Of a stretch of 64,000 nt of DNA, positions 11,001 through 22,560 are shown piece after piece (the first letter of the stretch is position 1; each line of letters opens with the position of its first letter). The position numbers and the translations under genes were made by a program. The stretch is taken from the NCBI GenBank assembly GCA_007449985.2, contig VIIQ02000743.1, positions 335,260 through 399,259 on the forward strand, written 5' to 3'. Under the pieces are notes generated by a model. It was not told the DNA's origin. It worked only from the letters and a program-made list of their open reading frames with translations, and did no database searches. The stretch is from Desmodesmus armatus. Lineage: Eukaryota > Chlorophyta > Chlorophyceae > Sphaeropleales > Scenedesmaceae.

Positions 11001-12599
11001 CTTCGCTAGCGAAAGCACAGAATGGAGTGAATAGAACAATCAAGCATATCACACAGTTGAGATGCAGCAAGTGCTGGTGCAAAGCAACTGTGGGTGTCCG
11101 AGGCAAGCGGTTGCAGTTCTGCTTGAAAATTGGAGTCCAGAAGGACTGATGGGTGAACACAAACGTACTGCTGACAGACCATAAAGACCGTTGCACCATA
11201 GCCATTGCCTTCCCTGCTTGCTTTCCGCATGCAGTGTCCCTCCTCCCATGCCTTGAGCTGGCTGAAAGCATGGTGAACCATGCCTGGCACTACCAAGTGC
11301 ACGCAGTCACACCAGTCAGGTGCGGAACACGACATGATGATTGCACATACCTGGTGTGAGATGTCTGGGTTCTGACTGTGAAAAAAAAACAGATCCTGAC
11401 TGTGATCAGCACAACCTGGACTCGCGGCTATGACGACAGGGCGTGACCTGAAATAGTGGAAGTACGACAGTGAGTAGGATTTGAAAGCGAATGGGTGGTT
11501 CCTTACGATGTCCTGTTCAAATGTGACGTGTCGTCGGTTGAACTGATGTCGGAATGCAGTGAGTATACAGCGCAGGATGGCAAGCGAAACCTTCCGAGTA
11601 CCCTGAACAATGAACCGAAATCCAGAATGGGCTTGGGATTCGTTTCTGGGGTGTTCTGGTTGTGCCAAAGTGTTATTTCAGGCTTGTTTCCCTCGCCCCG
11701 CCCACCCAGGTGTCAGGTTCACTGCAAGCTTCTCTTCACTTCTGTTGGACTGCTGTCTGGCTGGGCAAGCGATATGCTCTGAGATATCTAAGGTGTCGGT
11801 CCGTGGTTAGATTCGTGAACGCTGCCATGCGTCTGGTCGCAAGCTCCACGTTATTTCGCAGTGGCGTAAGTTGCTCCTGTGCTCTACCGTGATCACCTCT
11901 CGCGCTTGGCACGCTGCTCTTTTCCAGCCATACCGGAGGCATCGAGGCAGCCCTCATTGTGCATGTCCGGGACGTTGGGGCCCAATGATTGATTGGGGCA
12001 GTGCAGGAAGGCCGCCCACGTGGCTGCTGGGGCAGCCTGCAGCAAGGATTTGCCACCAACAGGCAGGTGGTGGTGACAGCCTGTTGGTAGCCTTTGGACA
12101 GTCCAGGGCCCTCACACACCGCCCTTGAACATCAAAACGCAGCGGGTGTGACGCGTTTGGCGCAGTTCAGGGCTGTATTGACATTGGGTCCATCAAGGAA
12201 CCTTGGGTTGGGTGGGCAGCGGCGATGTTCAGTCAGTCAGCACGTGTCAGTTCCCTGCCCAACGACTGGAGCAGTGCTCTGAAGGCCAAGCAGTGACTGA
12301 GTTGCACCCTTGCCGGATCGTGGTTGGGCACACAAACCAGGTGCTGGGGCACTATGGCACATTTGCCAAGGCTGGCAGCGGCTTGTGCAAAGGATGAGCA
12401 GTAGCAGCTGGTGGCCCAAAGATCAAGCTGAGCGCCCCACTGGTGGCATGCCTTGCTGCAGTGGCCGTTTGCTTCATCGCCACCTGTGTGTATGCCTGGA
12501 ACGTAGGTTGCTGGTTGTGGTGCCAGGCTGTTGGTCGCTGCATGCATGCATGCCCCCATGTTCCAGGAAATCGACCAGGGTACCAGGCTGTGTCTTGTG

Positions 12600-12850
12600 G
12601 GCAGCAACCAGCCTGTGAGGCGCAGGGCTTGTGGCGCATGGCTGCCACGACTTGCGGTTGCAGCACTTGTCGTGCTGTTGTGATAGCAATTTTGGGGCAG
12701 GTGATAGCAATTGGGTCAGGAGGCCGATCAGGGGTGCCACGCTGTTTGGGCAGCGGCTTTGTCTGTGCAGCAGCAACCAGCCAGTGGCCTGTAAGGCGCA
12801 GAGCTTGTGGTGCATGTCTGTGACTTGCGGTTGCAGCAGTTGTGGCAGCA
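12600..12850. repeat. Tandem duplication of about 165 bp
   Basis: The stretch around CAGCAACCAGCCTGTGAGGCG with CTTGCGGTTGCAGCA downstream (near 12600-12680) recurs near 12765-12845 with substitutions. Neither copy shows an exon-like frame. Confidence 0.65.
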
Positions 12851-14287
12851 ACGGAGGGGCTGTGGTGGCGCATGTTTGTTTCGCGCTTTGTGCTGTTCAG
12901 TTCCTTGTTGGGAAAGAAGCTGCAGCAGCATGCCTGCAGCACCAGCAGCTGCCGTGGTGGTGATGCTGGCCGCCTCCCATGCGGTCAGTTGTGATGGCCC
13001 ATGATTCAGGCCATGCCAGGAGTTGAAGTGAGCTTGCCGCGCTGATCTGTTGCATACACGCTTTGTATGCAGGTGTTCAGATCTGTTGCACATATCTGAA
13101 CTTGACACTCGTGCCTCACTGCTGACATTTTGATGGCTAGTGCTGCCAATCGTCGGGAATGTATATGTGCGCTGCACTCCTGCATTATCGTGTAGTGTTT
13201 GCATGGATACTGCTTGAGATGCGTATCACTTCCATGTTGTTGGCTCGCGCTGATGTGTGCTGGGCTGTGGCAATGGGTTCAGTGCTGCATGCAATCAAGC
13301 GAAGTGCAGCCAGCATAGTGCAGCAAAGACTGTTGCAGCACCAGATTGAGTGGGTAGTATGTTCTGATGTTTTGGCTACGGATGGGCTGCCGTACTTGAC
13401 GGTTATGTAGTAGGGGAGGCTGTGCTGTGAGAGGCAATATGCCTGTGCCATATGTTGCTGATGCCAAGAGTGCACCTGTTGCAGTCGGGCGGCTGTTGTG
13501 TTCGCTGGTATGTGCGCATGTGTGTGCGTACATGAGAAAGCAGCAGTCCTGCCCGCATGCGCGCTGCTGTCACATCCGTCCCTGTCAGTTGTGTCATGTC
13601 TGTCATGTCCTGCGTCCTGCCCTGCGTCCTGCAGCGCCTTGTGCTGGTGCCTGTACATTCGTCAAGGGTTTACAGATCGTCCTGCAGATACTTGTGTATG
13701 GTATTCTTTTTGTTAGTATGGGATTCTGGTTTTTTTGTGTTGGTATGGGAGTCTTGTTACTTGTGTATTGCTTGGAAGGGGCAGTGGCAAGGGCGGGCTG
13801 CATGGTAATGTGCAGTCAGTTGCACTTGATTGTGTTGTCGCAGGTTGCAGGAAAGTCAGCCTGCACGTCAGGGCCATTTAGACCAGCACTTTGTTCCATT
13901 TGCCGCCATTGTTCCAAATGCCGCCCTTGGAGTGACTTTGCATGTGGTACTTTCCAAACCAACGTATGGGTTGTCATGTGATGCGGTATGAGTCAAGATC
14001 TGTCATCACTGCTTGTGTGCGGCTGATCTGTGGCAACAGGCGTGTTCATATGTCTGTTGGTTGAGCCGGACAGAGTGTGTTCTGGCTTGGGTGCGGTTTT
14101 GCACAGAGAGCGCTCTTGAATGCTTGCTTGTCACAATTCAGTTGTGTGGATATATGTTTCAAAGGTGTGTATGTTGGCCTGGCAGCAATCATCCTGCGTA
14201 GCTGGCTGTTTGAATGGCCGGCAATGCAACGCTGGCGCCCAAACACTGCTCAACCAGCACATGCATGCCAATTTGTGGCAGCATATG

Positions 14288-14464
14288 TGGTGACGTCAGC
14301 GCATGCATGTCATCCTGCATCAGCACCTGTGCTGACGTCAGCACATGCATGCCGTCCTGCCTGAGCAGGTGTGCCGACGTCAGCACATGCATGCCATCCT
14401 GCATCAGCGCCTGTGCTGACGTCAGCACATGCATGCCGTCCTGCGTCAGCACATGTGCTGACTG
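14288..14464. repeat. 42-bp minisatellite, four units
   Basis: Units start with GACGTCAGC and contain GCATGCATG and a variable CCTGC..CAG..TGTGCT part; all four are 42 bp. Each boundary recreates the palindrome TGACGTCA or a close variant. Because 42 is a multiple of three, a plus frame encodes a 14-residue Cys repeat of the type ADVSTCMPSCISTC and the minus strand is also open. Confidence 0.85.
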
Positions 14465-16359
14465 TGCTTGTTGCCCATCAGCTGCACAGGGTGCAGCAGC
14501 TCTTGCACTCCGTCGGGTTCTATCGGCACTGGGTCAGTACTGCTGCTGTGCAGCTCCTGCGGGCGACTGGTTTCATCACATTAAGGATTGGATACTTGCC
14601 GCGGCACCTGCTGCCGTGTCCTGCAGTGCTGTTGTGGTGCAGTGTGTTGGCATTGGCAGTGTGCTGGCTTGTGCAATGTGTTGGCATGCTGTCCTGTCTC
14701 TTGGCCTTGCAAGCAGCAGTCCTGCATGGCCGCTTGCATGATATCATGATTGGTCATAGTGCCTTCGGCCAGCACAGTCGAGCACTTGATTGGATTTCCT
14801 TTTGTTTGTGTAGATGTGTGAAGTGCAAATGCGTGAAGTGCTGCTTATATGGAATCACTATTGAATCCAGCAGATCTCTGTCGCCTGGGTGGGGACGCCA
14901 GCTCCACATAGGATAGGGTCCCTTTTTTGTGCTGGCATGCGAGCTGGCTTGTGGAAGCTTCCTGCATGCCTATTATGTCGTGGGCGGGTAGGCTTGTTAC
15001 CCCTTGCTGGGGCTATGCATGCCCAAGGCGCTGCGCAAGCATGGTGGTGGCTTTGCATGCACGGATCGGTGAAGTGGCCTAAGTACATCACTGCATGTGG
15101 AAAGCTCTGCTGATCTGCTGGCACCGTGGTTTTGCACGTGCTGGTAGCGAGGGGTGCAGCAGGTGCTGCACCAACCCCTTTCCTGGTGCTGGCGCTGTCA
15201 ATCGGCGCCGCCATGTGTGTCCATACGCATGTGTCCTATATATATCCTGGGTCGGGAAGCTGTTGCAAAGCTCTGAGTGCGGTTGCAAAGCTGGGTTTTG
15301 TGTTCTGGGTGTGGTTTTTTGGCTGTGAGTGTATGCGTTGGCACATGACTTGTGTGTCACGTAATGGCGCAGCAAGCTTCGCCAGTCCCTGCATGCAAGC
15401 CACCTGCTTGTGCTGTGTGGCACTTCAACTCGTGGGACGTGGGCCGGTGGTCGTACAGGCAAGAGTCGCAAATAAGCTGGATTCCCGTCCGACGAACCAG
15501 ACGGGGGGCTTTGCATGGGTTGCTGTTGCAACAGCAACTGCTGCTTTGATCAGTGCTGCTTCAAACCCTAGTACTATTGGATGGTATGTCGTGTAGCACT
15601 GGCTGTGATTGCGCAGTGTTCACGACGGCAGCGCGGTTTAAGGGTTGCCGAGCGCAGGCATGGGGTGTGCTGGTGTCATATACAGGCATGTGCATGTCAT
15701 GCTTGGACATGTGCATGTGAAGTGCAGGACATGTGTGTCCTTACTGTTGCACAGTGGTCCAGGGGGCTTTGAGCGGTAAGGGCTGCCACATGCAGCAAAG
15801 TGGGTGTGGTTTGTGTGTGGTGCAGTAGCTGTCGGCTGTCGTGTCGGGTGTTGCCAAACACGCAGGTTGTTGATGAGCAGTTAGTGCTTTCAAGGTGCGC
15901 GTGGAGCAGCTTGGTTTTGAGGTGTGGGGGTGGCACTGGCATATGTGTGTGGGTGGTGAGGGTGTCTTGGCTACGTTGGGACAGTGTGTGTTTTGAGCAG
16001 CAGTGCCCTGCATCTTGTCTGCACGCTCAGCTTGCACAGTGTGATTTACAGTAGGGCACATACATACTGCCCATGTAAGTTGTGCATCGTGGGTCTTGCT
16101 GCAAACGCCTCATAGCTTGCAGAAGGTGACTAAGGCAGTGTTGCTGTTGTTCTAGGATTGTTGTTGCCAGCGCAGCAGTTGGAGCAGTAGCCTTCGCTGG
16201 GCGGCATCGATGTGTGGCCTACTGTGTGCATGGTTCAGTGAGTTGCCAACATCAATGTATGCTGTGGTCCTTACACCTAAAACACACATGTGGGTGTGCA
16301 GGGGGTTTTGTGCTTTTGTGCATGTGCTTTGTTGCATGTGCAGTTGAAGGCCTCAAAGT

Positions 16360-16432
16360 GTGGGAGTACGGCTGCGTATTTGTGCACAAAGCGTGTGGGA
16401 GTCCGGCTGCGTATTTGTGCACAAAGCGGTGG
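16360..16432. repeat. 35-bp direct duplication
   Basis: Two adjacent copies of a 35-bp segment (GTGTGGGAGTACGGCTGCG...CACAAAGC) differing at one or two bases. Confidence 0.85.
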
Positions 16433-17467
16433 GTTGCCACCCGTTCCTCCCACTGGCAGCTACCGCTGCTGTCAGGTGCTAGGTGCTGTGACAGGCCCTA
16501 AGGGGACGTATGCTCAAGGGCACAGTACATGAACCAATCTTGCAGTGGTCTGTGCAGAGTTTGATCAGGTGTGGGCGTGAGTAGCCTGGTAAACAACCGC
16601 GTGGGGCAATTTTGCTGGGCACCAGGACCATTCACAAGCAAATCAAAGTTGCAAGTATGCCTGGGCCTGCCACTGTATTGCTGGACTTTGCCACCGTGTC
16701 TGCAGTGTAAACACTTTCGCCAGGATGGTGTTCTTATGTCACACATGTTGGTCTTGAACTCAAATTGAAGTCGCGAGTCAGGTCTGCAAATTATAGCGGT
16801 CCAACTCCTGCTGCAAAATTGCCTCTCCAGAGGTCCTCCGCCAACAAAAGCTCGCATTCATGTTCATGACACTCGCAGCTTTGGACTGGACGCCTTCTAT
16901 TGTACTGTGAGGTTGCTTTGTTAGGCTTTTGTTGCCTGGGGTGGCGGTGGGGGACCCCAGTGCTAGCTACATTGTGTTACCATCTTGTGTGTTCCCAGTG
17001 TCTCCACAGGAAATCACGCTACCTCCCCGGTTCCGGGCACTGTCTCACATGTTCATGACACAGGTGAGCATTAGTGCATGCAACTATAAGCTTCAAAGTG
17101 AAGCTCGGTTGGACTCAATATTCTTTTATACGCAATTGTATTGCCAATGATCGTTTTGCCAACAATTCAGCCAGGCTGGCGTCATCAGGAGCACGGCATA
17201 CCTCCTGATACGATCAGCGACATTCACACCTGGAAAAAATATTGTCAACAAAACAGCGCTACATGTTGCTGACGTTTTAGTCTTGGCTGGTTTGTGCCTG
17301 TCTGCTTACGGTCCTGTCGTCCCGCCTGTTACAGTACGCTTCAAGCTCGCAGGCAAAGGCACGCTCCAAACAAGTAAACGGTTCCTAACCACGTCTCAGT
17401 ATCATTTCAGCCTGGCTTTATCTCAGTATCCTTTCAGCCTGGCTTTATGGGAGGCCAGTGCAACACA

Positions 17468-19259
17468 ATGCTACACCTGCTGCTTCTGAGCCTGCTAACT
17501 CTGACAGCAGCAGGGGCAGCCCCACCTGCCCCCAAAACAGCATTACTCAACAGCACCAAGGCACAGGTGGCAGGGACTCAAGACCTGATCATAATTATCA
17601 GGGAACCCTCTACCACCAAACCCGCCACACCTATTATAGAGTATCGCTCTCCGCCAGGCAGTAGCAAGCCTAAGGAACTTATCCTGGATAGCCTTGAAGA
17701 TGCAGAGCGCCTGGCAAACACGGTGATGCAGCAGCAGCCGAAAGGCAGAAGCCCTGATGGCGACTCACCACATGAGCAGCAACAGGACGACGGCAGCAGC
17801 GATGCCCACAGTCCATACAGTAGGCTAAAAAATCCACAGCATGAAGCCAGCAGTGGAGGTGATGCTGATGAAGGAACTTCACGTGAAAATGACAGTACTG
17901 ACAGTACAGACAGTACTGACAGCAGCAGTACATACCACAGAGATAAGGAAGAGGAAGACGATGCTGTGTATGCACCAGAGCACAAAGACAGCAGTGACGA
18001 CCACTATCACAACGGCGGCAGCAGCAAGCATGGCGATGATGACAGCAGCAGCAGCAGCAGCCGTGGCGGCAGCAGGGTTAAGGAGCCTGAGGAACACGAC
18101 TCAGATGACAGTACAAAGCATGAGCAGCAAGGCGGCAAAGCAGACGAGACTTACACGAGAAAAGAGGAGGCCGAAAGTGACCACAGCAGCAGCCGCAGCA
18201 GCAGCGATGGCAGCAGTAAGTTGCGCGAGCATGAGGATGAATCTGAACGTGAGACACCACAGCAGGAGGGAGATGGAGACGGTGAAACGTGGCGGCACCA
18301 CGCAGCAGAGGACTCACAGGACACAGACTCAGATAGCAGCAGGAGCAGCAGCAGCCGAGGCGATCATGACGGCAGCAGGAGCAGCAGCCCGGTTGATCAT
18401 GACAGCAGCAGACGACGTGGCAGAAGCGGTAGCAGTGGTGGCAGCAGCCGAGACGAGGACGACAGCAGCAAAGATACGGCAGACAACGGGCGCAGGGAAA
18501 GTAGCAGTAGCTCAGACGATGGCAGCAGCAGCAGCAGCAGCAGCAGCAGGGGCAGCAGATATGGCGCCGAGTCACACAAACATGATGACACCAGGCGGCA
18601 CTATTCTGATGCTGACGAGCGCAAGCCTTCTGCTGCGGAGCCTGACAGTCGGCATTCTGAAGACGACAGCAGCAGCAGCAGCAAACGCGAGCAGTATAAG
18701 CGGCGGTCACGTGAGGCTCATCAGGGGTCTTCTCATGATTCTCAAGAGGACGATGTTGAAAAGGATGATGACCACTACAAGCAGCAGAAGCCCCCGGCTG
18801 ATGCTGACAGTCGGCATTCTGAAGACGACAGCAGCAGCAGCAGCAGCCACAGCAGCAAAGGCAAGCAGTACCAGCGCCAGTCACAGCAGGGGTCCTCTCA
18901 TGAAGACGATGGTGATCATGCTGACGAGCCCTACAAGCAGCACAGCTCTGAAGATGATGACCTTCACAAAGAGCAGCGGCAACCACACCAGCAGCAGCGA
19001 CAGGAGAAGCAGCAGCAGCATGAAGAGGGGAGCGGAAGCACACAACACACACGGCGCCGATACACAGACAACCTGTCAGAAGATGCAGAGCGGGACTATA
19101 TGGCAGGATTGCCAGGTTCTGACTACCAAAACACCCCAGACGACGGCTCTTGGGTCGACCCCCTCGCTCCCTACTACCCAAGCAGCCCTGGCAAGTCAAA
19201 GGATGACTCATCATATGACTCATCTTCGGGTGAATACGAAGGGCCGGATGGCCACTATG

Positions 19260-19306
<47 letters not shown>

Positions 19307-21552
19307 GAGGGTGGGCCGAGCCCTTACCCAAAGATGGAGGAGCCAGCAGGGTACTACGAGCAACCACACTTGCACACGACATGCTTGCAGGTCATACGGG
19401 CATACGGAAGTGCTACTGGTCCCGTCACGTGAGTAGGACTTGGGGTTCAGGTGTTGGGAGCTCATGCAGTTTTCGGCATGGCTTGCTAACTGGTTTGCGT
19501 TGCTAGGTATATGGTCTGCATGCCCTTCCAAAGGTCGTGGCTCGGCAAGCCTGTTCTGGTTGCTGTTGGAGCAGGCAGGCTTGGGCCCCCGGCCCCACTA
19601 CCTGCGGTACTCAGAGTCTGTCAGGCTTATGCTTGCAGGCGCAAGCCTTGCGGTGTTGGCAGCGCCTGGTGTGGGGTGCCCCCTGTAGCAGCCAGCGTGC
19701 TTCGTCATGAACAGTGTTGCCCATATATGTATCTTCAGTTTCTTGCTGCTGCTGTGCTGGGGTGCCTGCGCATGGCAAGCCGTGCACATGGCAGGCCGAC
19801 TTGACACCTCAAACGCATGCGCAGCATGCCTGCCCTTATCCAGTGTTGGTGTTTGACTCGATGTCAGAGTCAACACAGACTTCATCTGCTGTTGGCTGCT
19901 GGGTGTATCTGTGCAGGTACGATCTGCGGTGCTGCCAGCGGGACAGGGACGACCCCAAGGTCTGCATGAAGCCTGTGGAGCCCTACAGCCCTAGTGGCTA
20001 CAGCAGCAACAAGCTGCAACTGAGGGACGTGATACAGTCCGCGCTCAAGGTTGGCACATGCGTGTTCACGCCCTCAGCCACCCCTTGCCCATACAGCTCA
20101 GGGGGGGCCTGCCAAGCATACGATGGATCCTGGTGAGTTGACCGAGGGGTAAGGGTGTCTGAAGCAACATACTGACAGCAGAATTCGAGGGTGTCTGAGG
20201 CAACATACTGACAGCAGAATTCGAGGGTGTCTGAGGCAACATACTGACAGCAGAATTCGAGGGTGTCTGAGGCAACATACTGACAGCAGAATTCGAGGGT
20301 GTCTGAGGCAAGATACTGACAGCAGAATTCGAGGGTGTCTGAGGCAACATACTGACAGCAGAATTCGAGGGTGTCTGAGGCAACATACTGACAGCAGAAT
20401 TCGAGGGTGTCTGAGGCAACATACTGACAGCAGAATTCGAGGGTGTCTGAGGCAACATAATGACAGCAGAATTCGAGGGTGTCTGAGGCAACATACTGAC
20501 AGCAGAATTCGAGGGTGTCTGAGGCAACATACTGACAGCAGAAATCGAGGGTGTCTGAGGCAACATACTGACAGCAGAAATCGAGGGTGTCTGAGGCAAC
20601 ATACTGACAGCAGGATTCGAGGGTGTCTGAGGCAACATACTGACAGCAGAAATCGAGGGTGTCTGAGGCAACATACTGACAGCAGGATTCGAAGATACTC
20701 ATTTTGGAAGCCAGTAAGCCACTGGTGGTGCACACTCAACATCACAGGCCTTGAAGGCGGTTTGCATCGTGCACAGCAGACTCAAGGTGCAGGAGCCAAC
20801 TGCTGTCATCATCGCAGCTGCACAACACATGCACCAACCTGTCTCAGCACACACATACACCTTCCTGGCACATGCCCCATTTGTGGGGCCTACTTGGCAT
20901 CTGTTCCTGTCTGCTGGCGGATATGGTAAATCACCCTGCCCTTGGGGGAACTTTTATTGTTTTGGGGGAACTTTGCAGCTTTGCTAGAGCTCTAGAGTCA
21001 GTGTGTTTTTCCCTGCTGTGCAGTGTGCTGTCGCGCGTTGCGGCGGACTGCGGCTGCCCCATCAGCACGGGCCTTATCCTCAACGTAACAGCTTACGCCC
21101 GGAGCGAAGCAGCGCTGAGCTGCAACCCTGTCTTCAGCATCACGTACACGGCCCCGAGGCTCGTGGGGCGCAGGCTGTTGCAGGCGAACTACACGGACCA
21201 ATTCGCACCCTACTTGGGAGTCGCAACGGAGTTGTCAGGTAGCGGCGAGTCTCCTGACGGCAGCATCTCAGCGGGCATTACGATGGTTACAGGCTTCGGG
21301 GTACCAGCGCCAGGACCCGCGATCGGTCGCAGGCTGATGGCGACTGTCCCCCCGATCGCTGGCAAAAAGAGCGCCGGAAACGGCAAGAAAGTCAACGCAG
21401 CGAGGGTGACAAACTACGGCCTCCGCCGGTCGGTTGGACCCAGGACGAGGCAGCTGCCGACCGTTTTTGGCCCAGCGCCGTCCGCGCCACTCCCGTTGCC
21501 GGACTTGCCTTTCGTGCTGGGCGGCCGCATGATTATCGAGTGGAGTCGTTGA
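17468..21552 (+). CDS. Secreted Ser/Asp/Glu-rich protein with Cys-containing C-terminus
   Basis: Three exons join in frame: 17468-19428, 19917-20132 and 21024-21552 (901 aa); an in-frame ATG also exists at 17447. The N-terminus MLHLLLLSLLTLTAAGAAPP is a clear signal peptide. Residues about 80-620 are an extreme low-complexity region of Ser runs alternating with Asp, Glu, His, Arg and Lys, with poly-Ser near 19261-19306. A short conserved-looking part follows: TCLQVIRAYGSATGPV, then YDLRCCQRDRDDPKVC, then a Cys-bearing domain (GTCVFTPSATPCPYSS, VAADCGCPISTGLILNV) and RRLLQANYTD, a motif type common in volvocine extracellular proteins. Likely a cell-wall or matrix protein; the acidic Ser region could be phosphorylated or glycosylated. 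I do not recognise the C-terminal domain. The overlapping long ORFs in other frames and on minus over 17841-19436 are shadows of the repeats. Confidence 0.8.
20150..20695. repeat. 36-bp minisatellite, 15 units
   Basis: Fifteen head-to-tail copies of a 36-bp unit (GAGGCAACATACTGACAGCA then GAATTCGAGGGTGTCT) with very few differences, inside intron 2 of the secreted-protein gene. Most units hold an EcoRI site; the distal units have AAATC or GGATTC instead of GAATTC. All three minus frames stay open for over 600 bp because 36 is divisible by three. Confidence 0.97.
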
Positions 21553-22560
21553 TTGGCAGGTGGCGGTTAGATTCCGTAGTGTATGTGCCTGCAATGGATA
21601 TATGGACACGTCAGATCAACCGTCAGTGGTGAAGAAGGTGGAGCCAATGATGCATGCTGCTTGGGAGCGTGTGGATCAGCTTTGCACTGAGACTATGCTG
21701 TGTCCAGCCTGGGGCAATCTGAAATCTTAATCTGGGGCATCTGACCCCACGTCGTTGGCATCTTAGCCCCTGGGCACCTGCCCAAATGCTTTGGTTGGGC
21801 GAGGAGGCTCCATGTGGTTCAACATATGCGCGAGGGGTGGGGACTTGTCTCGGCCGCAGTGCTTAGTTGCACGCTGCTGGCTGCATAAGGAGCTTGACGG
21901 TCACTCCGCTTGGGGCGGTGGCCTGTGATGGTTATTTGTGGCTGCTGCTTTGTTTTCCAGGCAGCGATTGATATGCGCGAGCTTGGCTTGTGGTGTGCTG
22001 TTGCCAGGCCTTCAATGGCAGATGTTTTGACCCCTAGGGTGTCCTACTAGTAGTATGCACCTGGGGGCAGGGTGGGGACGTGGCAATTGCAGCGCAGCCA
22101 CACACGTTCTCCCCCCTAACCAACGCGGTGTGCCTGGCACTCTGCGTCATCTCTCTCTCTCTCTCTCTCTCTTTGAGACTAGCACTGGTTGAGCTGGCCA
22201 CTGTTCACAATTGGCACTGACCGGATGGTGGTTCACATGTATGCATTATGATGTGACCACTTGTCATAGCGCAGTGTGGTGGCTGCTATGTGAATGCATT
22301 ACTGCCTGTTGGGTGTGTTAACCATTGACAACTTGTTGTGTATGCACTGCCTGCATGACATAGATATATGGGTCGTGTCTGTATCGGCTGCTTGCTGTAT
22401 GCGCCAACACACCATTGATGTGTGTCAGCCTGGTGCACTACAGCGATAGCACTGCGACAGACCAGACATGTGCAAGCACGCGGCAATGATCGCCGCTGGG
22501 TTTGTGATATGACACTGGAATGCTGCCTGCATAATCGTCAGAGGTGACAATTTACAAATG
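21553..22560 (+). other. Probable 3' UTR of the secreted-protein gene
   Basis: About 1 kb of TG-rich sequence without exons, containing a (TC)12 microsatellite at 22150-22173. Composition flips to CA-rich at about 22560, marking the likely meeting point with the convergent lipid-droplet transcript. Confidence 0.45.
22551..22555 (-). terminator. Polyadenylation signal TGTAA
   Basis: TGTAA on minus exactly where strand composition flips; would give the lipid-droplet gene a 3' UTR of about 1.67 kb. Inference from position. Confidence 0.35.

Larger units (their letters stand above)
11001..17446. other. Unassigned 6.4-kb GT-rich region
   Basis: No ORF here resembles a known family and no convincing exon chain was found. 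From about 12.1 to 16.9 kb the plus strand is rich in TG, GCATGCA and TGTGTG words, like the sense strand of the 3' UTRs elsewhere in the window. The longest plus ORFs (13427-13981 and 14214-14741) are Cys-rich and contain repeats. The region next to 11.0 kb should hold the dehydrogenase promoter and the region just before 17.45 kb that of the secreted-protein gene. Confidence 0.5.

Noticed and set aside
13427..13981. 184-aa plus ORF with a hydrophobic stretch
   Set aside because: Hydrophobic part comes from a short internal duplication (TATGGGATTCTGG / GTATGGGAGTC); no start context, introns or relatives recognised.
17841..19436. Long plus and minus frames opposite the secreted protein
   Set aside because: They are Met/Ala/Thr or Cys/Leu translations of the same AGC repeats; only the called frame has a signal peptide, clean splice phases and a non-repetitive continuation.
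20150..20695. CRISPR-like array of regularly spaced repeats
   Set aside because: Units are contiguous 36-mers with no unique spacers, in an intron of a eukaryotic gene.
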